From contig CM070904.1 of the NCBI GenBank assembly GCA_036417435.1, positions 39,094,408 to 39,158,407 of the forward strand: DNA of 64,000 nt, read 5' to 3'. Position numbers and translations under genes: made by a program. This DNA comes from Inia geoffrensis (taxonomy: Eukaryota > Chordata > Mammalia > Artiodactyla > Iniidae). The stretch's first letter is position 1. Each line of letters opens with the position of its first letter. Below the pieces are notes generated by a model. That model did no database searches. It was not told the DNA's origin and was given only the letters and a program-made list of their open reading frames with translations. Shown piece after piece: positions 39,001 to 52,900 of the stretch.

Positions 39001-42000
39001 AGCTAGTCATTGTGATCTTTATTGTAAGCATTCTTTAGTTGGAAAAATGGAATGAATTGACTTGAGAAAATTTACTGAATCAAGTAATTGAGCCATATTT
39101 AATAACTGATTTTAATAATTTAGGGTGTAGATAATTGTCAAACATAATTTTAGTAAATCTGGGAGTGTTCATAACTCAACAGTAGACTTTAATTTTAGAA
39201 ATTCTTAGTGTAGTGTGAATAATTAAAAACAACCATCTATTATTTCAAAGGGAAATCTTTTTGAAGTCTTTTAGAAGTGTTTATTACTTCGTCAAGAGGG
39301 ATGGAGCTCAGGGGTGATATACCCTCTAAATTCTCCTCTAATCTCAGATACCATTCATAATGGAATAGAAATTCTTTTCTGAACTTCAGATATTTCTGTG
39401 TACTGTCAGCTGATATAAGGTTTTATTAATGATGACTAATTTGGGCTATTCAGAAATTATTGACAGCAAAACTGATGAATGTAGGTTGATGATTAAATTT
39501 TTTAATACTGAGATAATCTTTCTTTTAGATGCTATTAATCACATTCTGAGAAAATGAAAAGAAATTTACAGGAATAATATTCCCTTGAGTGATATTTAAG
39601 GACTATTTCCGAAGAGTAAAATTTAGAATGCATAGCTTGAATACAGCACTTTACAAATAGGAATTAAATGTGTCCTTTTACTATAACATTCTTGGGAGAA
39701 GTCTTTAATATCTGACTGTTCTCTAACTTGCTATATGTATCTTAATGTAGACACTATTAAAACTTTAATTTCTCAAAGGGCTGACCTACCTAGATTTAAA
39801 TTCTTATTTCTCCATTTTTGGCTAACTGATGGAAAAAAATTTTTTTTTCTTGTTTAGATATAGATGCCCTTGTAGGAGGAGAAGTGGGAGGCCTGGAATT
39901 TGGCAAGTTACCATTTGGTGCCTGTGAAGATCCTATTAGGTGCGAATTTCATTATATCATTTGAATTATGGCACTTTTACTTTTAAAATTATATTGATGT
40001 TGATTTTACTGTGTTTTATAATACTGCAGCCTCCTGGAATGAATGTAGTACTGGAAATAGAGACCTACATGTAACAATCTGTCCATCTTTGTTTTTTTCT
40101 CTGTAACTTAAGAAGTAAAAGAGGGTTTAAAGTAATACATAAAATGTACAGAATATAATTTATTGATTATTCCTTATAGAAGTGGTTCTTGGTATACTTT
40201 GGGGGAAATATTTTAAATATTGAGAAGCACAGACAATATTTTATATAACAAACTTTCATATGTCCATGACCCAGAATTAACAGTTGTTTTCATTTTTCCT
40301 GGCCACTTTTTCAAAATACAGAAATTAAGACATAAGTAAGAGACACAAGTGTGACCTTATAGGTTACCCAGTTGCTTTTCTAGAAGAACTACTGAACTTA
40401 AAAAAAACCTGTTTCACAAGAAGATGCAGGGGTTGAAAAATTTAATCACTGATAGCAAAATATTTGGAAAATATAAATGGTGCAGATATAGAAACTGTCT
40501 CATTTGTTAAACTATTTGGTTATTTAAAAAAAATATATTCACATGTATACATATATCTTTAATACTCTCACATAAAGGTAGAAATAATAATACTTTTAAC
40601 TTAAAAATCATTTAAGGGAGACAATAAATGAGTATCTTTTAAAATTGATATTTATTATATGTGCCAGGCACTATACTAAGTAAGGAAGATACCTAAGTAA
40701 ATAAAACAATTTCTGCCTTCTTGGCATTTACAGTCTACTTAAAGGAAGTAGACGAACTAATCACCTAAATAAACATACAATTACAAATTCTGGGATAATT
40801 TGAAGGAAAAGTACAGGATGTAATGACAGTAAAATGAGGAACTAGTTTAGATTGATATGCCATCAGTAAAGTTTTCTCAAAGGAAGTGAAATTTATTCTG
40901 AGTGTCAATTAGGGGAGGATTTAGCCAGGCAAAGACTGAGAGAATGACCATTCCAGGTGGACGGAACAGCATGTGCAAAGTGCCTTGATGCAGGAAAGAG
41001 CTTGGCGAGTTTACTGAAGAAAATAGAAGGTGGCTATCATGGCTAGAATGTAGTGAGCAAAGGAGAAAGGGTGTAGGGTGGATTAGATATATTTGTGGTC
41101 CTCCAACTGGTTCATCTATTTGAATTTCACTTAGGGAAAATTTTAGGGGGAGAGAAATAAATTGACCTGGTAGAAATCTGAAGGTTTAATGATTAAATAT
41201 TTCTTCCAAATTTATATCATGATGTGGAGTCAGTCAACAAAGGAACAAGTGATTGAAGAAGAACACAGAAATAAGTTGAGGGTAAGATGGTGCACATTCG
41301 CAGACCATTTAAATCAAACAGCGATTAGCAAATGTTGTGGGCACTATGCTTTTGAAAAGGCATCTTTGGTAGTGGAAGAGGAAATGAAGAGGCTTTTTCC
41401 GGTGTCTTCTCTCCTTGTCAAAGAAATTGTTCTATAGTTAGAGGGAGAGGAGAGGCCATAGTCATAAAAACTTAGGAACTGAATCTGCGGTTCATGCCTA
41501 AAAATATTCAGGAGTGTATAGTTTTAAACCTCTAACCATTTGTGTCCACTGATATCACATAGTGTTTGTGGTCATTTCTTTTACATTAAAAATTAGTTTT
41601 ATTTAAAATAATAAATTCATGTTCAGTGGAAAAAATTTAGATAATGTTAAAAAAGGCAAAAATCATATGTTTAGTAGTCAGATTGTTTAGTTGCAAATGG
41701 TACTCATCAACTCTAGTTCAAGCGAAAAATCAGTTTATTGGAAAAGTATTTGGTAACTCAAACTCAGAAGTTTAATTAGGTCCATTGTAGAACTGGGCTC
41801 AGAAAATAGGCTTGAGCCAAGGGTGCCTAGTTGTCCGGTTCATAACCAAGGTTACACTGCATTGTTGTGTAGTGCTGGCCCTGCTCTCACAGTGAATTCC
41901 TAACTGTACTTGTAGGTTCAGTGTCTCATACAGTAGTTGCTAGTTAGTCGAGCATCACCAGATATCAGAGAAGTGAAATAATTGGCCCTTTTGGCTTCTG

Positions 42001-45000
42001 TACTCTCCAAACATAAGAAGTGGGTTCAGAATCTAGACAGGAAAAAAACAATCAGTAAATTCATAACCCCCCTAGTCATAGGTGATCACTGACAACAGCT
42101 TGTTATATGTGCTTCCAGTATTTTTCATATGCATGAAGTAGGTATATATATGTAGATGTTTATGTATATATATGTAACAAGGGCCCCCAACACCACCCTT
42201 AGGTTGATTTGCTAGGAAGACTCACAGGACGCAACCATAGTTGTGCTCATGCCTATGATTTATTACAGCAAAAGGATACAATGCAAAAAATGGCAAAGGG
42301 AAAAGGCACATAGGGTGAGGTCCAGAGAAAACCAAGGACAAGCTTCCTCTCCCAGTGTAGTCACACAGGACATGCTTAATCCTCCCAGCAATGAACTGTG
42401 ACATGTATGAAAGGCTGTCTACCAGGGAAGCTCATTAGAGGCTCAGCACTTGGGGTTTTTAATCAGAGACTGGTCATGTAGGCACCCTCTGCCTAGCATG
42501 TACCAGAAGGAAGCCAGATATTTGCATAAACTGTATCGTTTGCACAGGTAATTTAGGCAGAGTGAGCCATTCTTATCAGGGAATGGTAGGAATCCTCCTG
42601 AAATTCAAGTTTCCAGATGTCAAGCCAGGGGCCAACCTTGCAAGTAGGCCTTTCTAAGTATCAGGCCTGCTATGATAACTCCTTTCTGCACAGTATTTTT
42701 GTACATTTTATAAGTGTTTGTCATCTTGTACATTTTTTGTGGCTTGTTTTTGATTTTATAATTTCACATGAAAACTTTCTGAAATTTAATATTCATCTAT
42801 AATAAGAGGTCAGCAAACTATGACCGGTGGACCAAATCTGGCCAATAGCCTGTTTTTGTATAGGTAATGAGCTAAAAATGCTTTTTACATTTTTAAGTGT
42901 TTTAAAAGAAAAAAAACAAGAATATAACAGAAACTACATGGCCCATAAAAAGCCCCAAATACTTACTTTCTGGTCCTTTGTAGAAAAAGTATGCCAATCC
43001 CTGATCTGTATCATGGTGTTTTCAAAATTGAGATATAATTTATGTACCATAAAATTCACAATTTTAACGTATACATTTCAGTGTTTTTAGTGTTTACAGA
43101 GTTGTGCAGCCATCATCAGTATCTAATTCTGGAACACTTCCATTACCCCCAAAAGAAACCCCTCACCTCTTAACTGTCATCCCCTCTCCTAGGCTCCTTA
43201 GGCCCTCTAGCTCTAGACAAATATTAATCTACTTTTTGCCTGTATGGATTTGACTCTTCTGGACATTTCATATAGATTGGGTTATACCACATATATGACC
43301 TTTTGTGTCTGGCTTCTTTCACTTAGCATGTTTTAGAGGTTCATCCACATTTAGCATGAATCGGTACATCATTGCTTTTTGTGACTGTATAATATGCCAT
43401 GGTATGTAATACTACCACATTTTATTCATTCATCAGCTGATAGACATTTGGTTTACTTATACTTTTTGGGTATTATGTATAGCATAGTTTTTTCTTGCAG
43501 ACATTAACTTTATATGAATGTGCTACCGTTTGCTAAACTGGGTGTTTACAGTTTTATTGTATTATAAATAATGACTACTTTTAACATATATGTACATCTC
43601 TGGTTATTTACTGAAGATATAATTGTAGAAGTAGAATTGTTGAGTCAGGATGTATATATACAGTATTAAAGCTTATGGATATATTCTACGCTTTGTTTAT
43701 TTTAGTGAACTCCACTTAGCAACTACATGGCCTCACCTGACTGAAGGTATCATTGTGGATAATGATGTTTATTCGTAAGTATGTTGAGTAGTACATAGAG
43801 GTTCACAAACTTCAGTAGAATAAATTAACTGCCAAGTGGTTAGCAATTTTTCTTTGTATTAGTTTCTGATACAGTTGGTTGTTGTTTTTCTATTTTTAAA
43901 GATCACTTTTTAGACTGATTGATATGTATTATAGATGTGTTTTAAGCTGTGGGCTTTGGAGATAGGGTTCTTAGTTCCAGGAAAATGAGCAATCTGAATC
44001 TTACTTGGTTTTAGCAAAGGTGTTTTTAAGCAGTTTGGGATTCAGTGCATAATTCTGTTGAACTTTTCTTAGCTGGTAAGAAGCATTTGATAAAGGACTT
44101 TGAAGAGATGATGGTTATCAAAATATGTGGGAATAATATTTGATCATTAAATGTCAGATAACAGAACATCCATGTCATATACTCCTGTGCAATACACAAT
44201 TGCACAGGAAAAAATTGAAAATTACAGCGAGCACTATCCTGGAAGAACATGGAGAAGGAGGAACATAATTTTTGTACAGTCTCATGGTTGATGCAGAACA
44301 GTGAGAAATAGAAGACTTTTTAAAAAATAATTAAAATAAACGTGTTGTATTTTCTGATGGTAAAAGTAACATGAACTTTTAAAATCAGATGATTTAGATG
44401 AATAAATTAAAAGAAGAAAGTAGGGCTTCCCTGGTGGCACAGTGGTTGAGAGTCCACCTGCCGATGCAGGGGGCGCGGGTTCGTGCCCTGCTCCGGGAGG
44501 ATCCCGCGTGCAGCGGAGCAGCTGGGCCCGTGAGCTGTGGCCACTGAACCTGCGCGTCCGGAGCCTGTGCTCCGCAACGGGAGAGGCCACAACAGTGAGA
44601 GGCCTGCATACCGCAAAAAAAAAAGAAAGTAAAGACTACCTACAATTCCATTACTTAAAAAATAACCAGTTAGTATTTTGGGGGTATATCTTTTTAAGGT
44701 ATAAATTTATATGTTAATTTGCTTCATTCATTTAATACCTTAATTCATTTAATAAATGTAGATCTGTGTTGTCAGTTTTTTTTTTTTTTAATTTTTTTTT
44801 TTTTTTTTTTAATTTTTTTGCGGTATGCGGGCCTCTCACTGTTGTGGCCTCTCCTGTTGCGGAGTACAGGCTCCGGACGCGCAGGCTCAGCGGCCATGGC
44901 TCACGGGCCCAGCCGCTCCGCGGCATGTGGGATCTTCCCAGACCGGGGCACGAACCCGTATCCCCTGCATCGGCAGGCGGACTCTCAACCACTGCGCCAC

Positions 45001-45819
45001 CAGGGAAGCCCTGTTGTCAGTTTTTAAATTGCTGCATACTATTCCATTAAGTGAATGCACCATAATCTGTTTAACTGAGAAAATGGGGCACTTTTGATCT
45101 TGTGGAAATTTTTATAGTTTCTTTTTTTATTAATAAATAGTGTAACAAAAAGCAGATTATTATTATGGATTCTTGCTTGTTTCTCATTTCATTTTCTTTA
45201 TTCCTAAAATGTAATTCTCATTAGATTATCATTGTAAGTTGTCTGTCAGGATCATTCTTACGTTTTTTGATTAGTTTGTTGTTGGTTTTTCCTTTTGTGC
45301 TTTTTTTGTCTATGGACTTTGATGTCTTAAGGTTTTATTTTTTTTAACTTATCTAAATGGTCTGCATATGAATAACAGTAAGTTTAAGGGAGGCAAAATG
45401 GATTGCTTGTCCTTCTATATAATGTTTTTATTAGACTGCATTTTGGTAAATGTATGAGTCTTGCAGATTGCCATAAATAGGATCTTGTGTTTATTGTTTT
45501 GCCTTTTAGTGATTTGGATCCTATTCAGGCTCCCCATTGGTCTGTTAGAGTTCGAAAAGCTGATAATCCTCAGTGTTTGCTAGGTAAGATATTTATGTTC
45601 CTTTCCTGAAATAACACAAATCTGTCTATCCTCCAGATCAGGAACACTGAATGTATTCTTTATACTTTATTTCACCTATCCAAAAAGTATTTTTTATTTT
45701 TATTTTTTTACATTGTGAACTCCTCGGTTAACTCCATTAAAAATAAATCTTTGTCAACAGCAGTGAATCCTTCTAGTTACTCTTGAATAGTGCCAGCAGA
45801 CTTGCTTTCTTGTCATTTG

Positions 45820-45853
<34 letters not shown>

Positions 45854-48800
45854 AGTACGCGGGCCTCTCACTGTTGTGGCCTCTCCCACTGCGGAGCACA
45901 GGCTCCGGATGCGCGGGCTCAGCAGCCATGGCTCCACGGGCCCAGCCACTCCGTGGCATGTGGGATCTTCCCAGACCGGGGCACAAACCTGTGTCCCCTG
46001 CATTGGCAGGCGGACTCTCAACCACTGAGCCACCAGGGAAGCCCCAAATCTTTTTTCTGATAGAGGAAAAGAGGTGTTAATAATCTTGTACACATCATAG
46101 GGATATCTGAAGAAATCAGTGGAATAACATAAATAGAAATAGTTTAAAAGCTATCCATTGGTATTCAGATCCTATTATTATATCCCATGTCTAGAATTAT
46201 CTTTCCCTTCCCATTTTTGTAGATAATACCTCTTTCATGGAGTCTCCTGAACCTGTCTCCTCTTTCCAGTCTCTTTCTCTTATATTTAGTACACATGAAA
46301 ATTATTTCCTCCATTTCTGTGTTCATCCATGCCACCTTTATTTCATTTAACCTGATAAATTACCGTTCAACTGAGGAGTTACTGATGACAATATTAGGGC
46401 ATTTCTCTAAAGCATTTTTTTCTTGGGCTCTTTATCATTCATCATGTGCTGTTTATTAAATGCTGATTAGCACTGCCATCTGTGCTAACTATATAATAGT
46501 GAATACAAAGATAAGGTAAAATTCCTGCCATCAGTGAATTTGTCTTGGGGTATAGGGAGATAGTAGAAGGTTTATATCAAGAGTTTGAGTTGGATAGACC
46601 TTGTTTGAAATCCTAGATCCACCAGTTTGAGCAAGTTTCACAATCTCTTCCAGTGTCAGTAAGATAGAGGTAACAATAGTACATACTTCAGAGTGTTAGT
46701 AAGAGGATCAAATAAGATCATGTACGTGTGTGTATGTGTATCACATTTAACGCAGTGCCTGTCTATAATGAGTATTCAATAAATGGTTTCTCTTGTTTAA
46801 TCATGATTTACTAAATTATTAAATTTAGTCACTAAATTTCTTCCTAGTTCCTTATTATTCCTCAGCCGCTGACTTTTGTGATAATTACAGAGGACCTTAG
46901 AATTAAAAGTATTCTGATTTTAAGTGTCTGTCCCTTAATCTCACCCTCTTTAACTTTATGTTTATATGACTAGATTATAGGATTTTCCTGCTTGTCTGAA
47001 GAACTCCAGAAAATGTTCCAGGTTTATTCAGAACTAGTTGGTGAATTCTCAAACTTGGATATAATTAGTATATTGTATTGTCTAATAATTTTAGTACTGA
47101 TGGTTCTTGTTAAGATTTAATTTCTTTGTGGAAACATATCTCATAGAAGCTCTTTAGAAGATATCAAACCTTTTCCCCCTTTCTTATAAAGACACAAAGC
47201 ATATCATTAACATGCAGTTGAAGCTGAACTAACTTCATCCTACATGATTTTTTAATCCTGTAGAAACATGTCTTTAGAATTTATTTTTATTTTTATTTTT
47301 CTAATGGATTCAGAATTCTAGTAGGGTGGCAGCTAGGGAAAGAAGACCACTACATGTATATAGTAATATTCTTGTTACTTGTACAACTTAATGAAAATAG
47401 ATACTATTTGTCTTATTCAGGCAAATAGTAACTGCTTAATATATTAGGTTCAATTATTTTTTCCTTTCATTCTAGAAGTAATTCTAAGGAAAAACTGTTT
47501 TACTATCCTGGGCTATGGAGAGAAAGCAAGGCTACCTTTGAAATAGGATTACTTTTTGGATTGGGTAGAAAAACTGAATGGTTCTTTTTCTATCATATCT
47601 TAGCTAATAGCGTTTGTGAAAAGACATGTACTTTTATTTATAGGACTGGTTTCTTTCAGTTACGTTTCAAAAATGAGTAACATTTTTTTTTATGTAGGTG
47701 ATTTTGTCACTGAGTTTTTTAAAATTTGCCGTCGAAAGGAGTCAACTGATGAGATTCTCGGACGATCCACATTTGAGGAAGAAGGAAGAGGTGACACCTT
47801 TCTCTTTTTTTAAAAGTTATTTTCAAATGTTCCAGCAACTTTTCATCTGTTTTTTCTAATTTGAGTTATGTTGGGGAAGCAAGTTTTGATGATCTAGGCA
47901 GCTACCATTTTCTCCAGGCTATATATACCCTGAGCTTAAAACATTGTGTGATTAATAAGTTCTTTCCACCAAAAATGTAAGATATTTTGAAAAGAGGTTT
48001 ATTTTTGAAGTTCCCTGGGCAGAAATTATGTTACACCTTTGTCAATCATGCATCCATATAAAGCTGAACATGTGTATTAGTAAAAAGTCACTAATGAAAA
48101 GAGTGACTAAAATATTCTGTACAGTCATCAGTTTATTCATCACTTTAACCTGCCAAGGTTGGTGATATAATATGTATTCATTTCTGTTCTTTTTATAGAA
48201 TTTGCTGATATAACTCATGCTTTGTCAAAGTTGACAGAGCCTGCACCGGTTCCAATTCATAAATTATCAGTTTCAAATATGGTACACACTGCAAAGAAGA
48301 AAATACGAAAGCAGAGAGGTGTAGAAGAATCACCACTGAATAATGATGTCCTCAATACAATTCTCTTGGTAAACTAAATGTAACGTTTTTATATGTCTGT
48401 ATGCACACTCATTTATTCATTGTCTATTCAGTCCCATCTATGTGGCAGGCACTGGATTGGGAATATAAAATGAGTAAAACATCGTCTCCACAATGAGTTC
48501 CCACTAGTGTAGTGGGAAGAAGGAAAGTAAATAGTAGTTACAGTACCATGTTACATGTGAGAATTCTGGCAAAGGGGCTGTGAGAACACGGCAGAGGGTG
48601 CATCTGTCTCTGTCTGAGCAGTGGGGATCAGGGAAAGCTTCATAAAGAGGGACAGAAGGTTTAGAAGCAGAGGAATAGCAGAAGCCTGAGAGAGCATGTT
48701 GGACAGTTTGGTGTATGGCAGGGTACTTCCCAGAGGGTGGCCAGGGACGAGGAGAGTAGGAGGTAACCTGCCATGTGGAAGCACTGGGCTTCATCTTAAC

Positions 48801-49880
48801 AGTTTAATGCCATTTTAAGCAGAAGGCTGACATGATCAGAATGGTATTCTCAAAAACTTTCTTTCATAACAGCCCAGAGAAAACTTCATAGCGAGTACTA
48901 GAAGGGGCTAGGGTGTCCTCTAGGTATAGGGTGGTGGAACAGGCCTGGCCTAGGAGCCATACACAGGGTTTAATCCTGACTTATGGTATGACTTTGAACA
49001 AGCCATTTAGCTTCAGTTTCTTCATCTGAAATGAGTCTAATGAAAACCTGTGAGATTGTTGTGAGTACTAAAGGACCTTCTGTTACACTGGCATAAAATA
49101 GGCCTTTGCTAGATGATAGCTACTCTTACTATAATTGTAGTTACAATCGTACTTCTGGCAATTTGTGCACTAAGACATTCTTGGGAAAAACCTTCAAGAG
49201 TAGTGCAATGAAAAGAATATAGGACTTGAAAACTTGATGTTAATCTTATCCCTGCTGTTTACCTGAGCAAGACTTTTAGCCACATTTTTAGTTTGTATAT
49301 TTGTAAGATGTGGGCACTGATACATAGCTCACGTATTGGTAGGAGAATAGGATACTGTTTGTAAATGTGCTTAGTAGTGGAGGTTGGCACTTGGTAGTTC
49401 CTCTCATTTAAAAAAGTCTGTTTAGGGGCTTCCCTGGTGGCGCAGTGGTTGAGAGTCCGCCTGCCGATGCAGGGGACACAGGTTCGTGCCCCGGTCTGGG
49501 AAGATCCCACATGCCGTGGAGCGGCTGGGCCCGTGAGCCATGGCCGCTGAGCCTGCGCGTCCGGAGCCTGTGCTCCTCAACAGGAGAGGCCACAACAGTG
49601 AGAGGCCCGCGTACTGCAAACAAAAAAATAATAAAAAAAATAAAAAAGTCTGTTTAGCATGTTCTGTAATATGTGGCAAAGTATGCATAGTAAAAGGAAT
49701 TACAAATCAGCAGTACCACAAAGCACTTGGGAGGAATAGTGATAAAAGGATTGAAAGTAAATTTCTGTAGAGAAGGCCCCTTCTTGAGAATGTATCCTTA
49801 GAGATTTTATTCCAATTATATAGCTTTTTACCACTTCTCCACACCCTCTCTCACACACAGACACAGACACCCACACACAG

Positions 49881-49913
<33 letters not shown>

Positions 49914-52900
49914 TACTCCCTCACACATGTTAACAGAAATCATGTGGAAAGGATACACTGGTCATTACAGGTTTAGTCTGTTTCCCACTTTCTATGGGTA
50001 TCTCGTAAGATAAAATTACGGGTCTTTAATATCATACTTGTAGCATTTCATATATAAAAACCCATGGATGATTCTTCTCTACAGAGCCTCATGAATGTTT
50101 GGGTATTTTAAAATTTTCTTTTATAATTTTGTCTTTTTAATAATAACGTTAAAAAAATTTAATGACATTGGATGAGCCTGAAATCATAGTGAAGAGATTC
50201 TGGTTTTGCATTCTGTAAACTAAACAGTTCACAGAACCAGGTGGTTACACATTCAAGAAAAATCTGATTTTAAAATTGACTAGTCACTGAAACAATGTAT
50301 TTTTGAAGAAAAATAGAAAATGTTTGAGATATTGTAGAACTAACTGGGCAGTACAGTAAGAGCATTCTCATCATTTTAAAAACAAAACCATTAAAATGTC
50401 AGTGTTTATATGAGTTACAAAAGTCAACAAAATGAGAAATTTCGTTGAAGATGTGATTATTTTCTTTCTTCCTCCCTCCTAAGTTCTTATTCCCTGATGC
50501 TGCTTCTGAGAAACCGTTAGATGGGACTTCTTCAACAGACAACAGTAATCCTCCATTAGAGAGTGAAGAATATGTAAGTTAATTAATATTAAAATATTTT
50601 ATTTATTAAAAATTTTTTTAAAATATTTATTTTTGGCTGCATTGGGTCTTCGTTGCTGTGTGCAGCCTTTGTCTAGTTGTGGCGAGCGGGGACTACTTTT
50701 TGTTGCAGCGTGCGGGCTTTTCATTGGGATGGCTTGTCTTGTTGCAGAGCACAGGCTCTAGGTGTGTGGGCTTCAGTAGTTGTGGCACGTGGGCTCAGTA
50801 GTTGTGGCTCACGGTCTCTAGAGTGCAGGCCCAGTAGCTGTGGCTCATGGGCTTAGTTGCTCTGCAGCACATGGGATCTTCCCGGACTAGGGCTTGAACC
50901 TCTGTCCCCTGTATTGGCAGGCAGATTCTTAACCGCTGCATCACCAGGGGAGCCCTAAAATATTTTAAATGCATTGAATTTTTAGGGGTTTTGCTATATT
51001 TCTAGCAACAGTCATGAAATCTAGTTCACAGCAAAGACTACTGTAAACAGTTTTATAGCTCTACATCTGTCATTTAAGCTTTCTTTTCTCAATTTATCAA
51101 AGACTTGGATGAGGAAAACGTGAAAATTTTCTAGGACTCACTATAAAGCTTTCTCTGTTTTGAAATAAGGATCTTTTTATTTTAAAAATCACCTTAGTAA
51201 AACTTGAGTGAAGATGATATCATGGCCTTCATTCAGACAATGGCCTACTATAGAATATTGGCATAGATACATATTTTGGGTAGAAGAACTTTTCTGGAAA
51301 GAGTGAAAAAATAACAAATATATTGTGCATGGTTATAGAATTGCCTTCATTTTACACTTTTCATAAATCATCAAATTTACATTTTGCAGCAGATTCTTTG
51401 TATTTCAAAACTGGACAGAGAGTGGAAAATTCTTTAATGAAGTAACATGTAAAATGAAGTAGAATTTTCATGTTTTCCTCTTTCAAGTCTTTGATAAATT
51501 GAGAAATGAGAGTTTAAATGACAGGTGTGCAGATATATCAAATTGTTAACAGTAGTTATTTTGGGGAAGTGATTTCATGAACTGAGGAGGAAAAGCAGGC
51601 TTTACATTTTCAGTTTATACAGTTCTGATTTTATGTTTTTGATTTTGACAAGTGTGTACTCATTTGTAATTAAAAGATTTTTATAACAACACATGAAATT
51701 TGGAATATATCTTAAAGATTCCACAGAAGAAATTGAAAGCTATAACTTTAGGCTCACTAAACTATAGCTTCACTTTTTGATACTTATAGAGATCTTGAAA
51801 ACGTGGAGCTGCCTAAGAACAATTTAGGCAATAATGTATTAGACATTTGATAAAAGCATGTTTGGTAGGATAGATTAATTTTAGTATTAAAATCTCTACC
51901 TACACAGTTTTTGATTATACATGTAAATATGTTGTTAACAAGTTTTGCTTTGTTTCTGTTTTGTTAAATTTAGAATCTCTACAATCAGTTCAAATCGGCA
52001 CCGTCTGATAGTTTAACATACAAATTGGCTTTGTGTCTTTGTATGATCAATTTCTACCATGGAGGACTGAAAGGAGTGGCACATCTCTGGCAGGAGTTTG
52101 TTCTTGAAATGCGTTTCAGATGGGAGAACAACTTTCTGATTCCAGGGTAATAATTTCAGTTTCCAGCTTTAGAGATAGGATTTTTGTTTGTTTGCAAAAT
52201 TTGACTTTTGACCCATTAATTCTCCTCTTCTAGGAAATCTGCCCTAAGAAAGTGGTAAGAAACTTAGGACACGTTTTCTGTTCAGAGGTATTCACTGCAG
52301 CAAATTTATAATAGGAAAAAAAAAGTTAACCTAAATATCAAACATTAAAGAATGGTTAAATAAATCATGATATGTCTCTATATAATGGAAAGGTTTTTTT
52401 CCAAGGATCTATAATAACATGGAAAGTGATCACAATATTTGTAGTAAAGTAGAATATAGTGTTATGTATACAGAGTGCTTTCAACTATGCTTTCAATTAT
52501 GCTGATAGAGAGTACTGAAAATATATAGAATATATATAGAAATATGTATAGAAAAATAATTGGAAAGAAATACAACCAGATGTTAACAGTAGTTTTCCCA
52601 GGTGTGAATTATGTTTTTATTTTGCTCTTTATACATTTGTGTATACATTTGTGTTCTGAATCTTCTGTCATGAACATACATTTTTATAGTTGGAGGGAAA
52701 AAAACATCTTTGAAGTTCATAAGTTCAGGTATTAGACATTACCTATAATTTTTTGGTATAATTTATATTGACATTTCATTTAAAGAGTTTAGTTAGCATA
52801 TATGTTGGTACTGCATAGGTTACTGCCCTTTTACCTGTGCTACTCAAACTAAGGTAGGAGAGTCATGATATAAGTAATATAAAGTGGTATTTGATCCAAA

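Noticed and set aside
41189..41437. 82-codon + strand frame
   Set aside because: Intronic, no splice context, no recognised domain; length is within chance for this window.
44719..45097. Open frames of 60-100 codons repeatedly encoding peptides like [17 protein letters not shown] or [17 protein letters not shown] across the window
   Set aside because: All fall on CHR SINEs. Their GC-rich bodies lack stops in several frames on both strands, so the frames recur with each copy and are not genes.
49848..49926. CRISPR-like or tandem array
   Set aside because: It is a plain (CA)n microsatellite without spacer structure.
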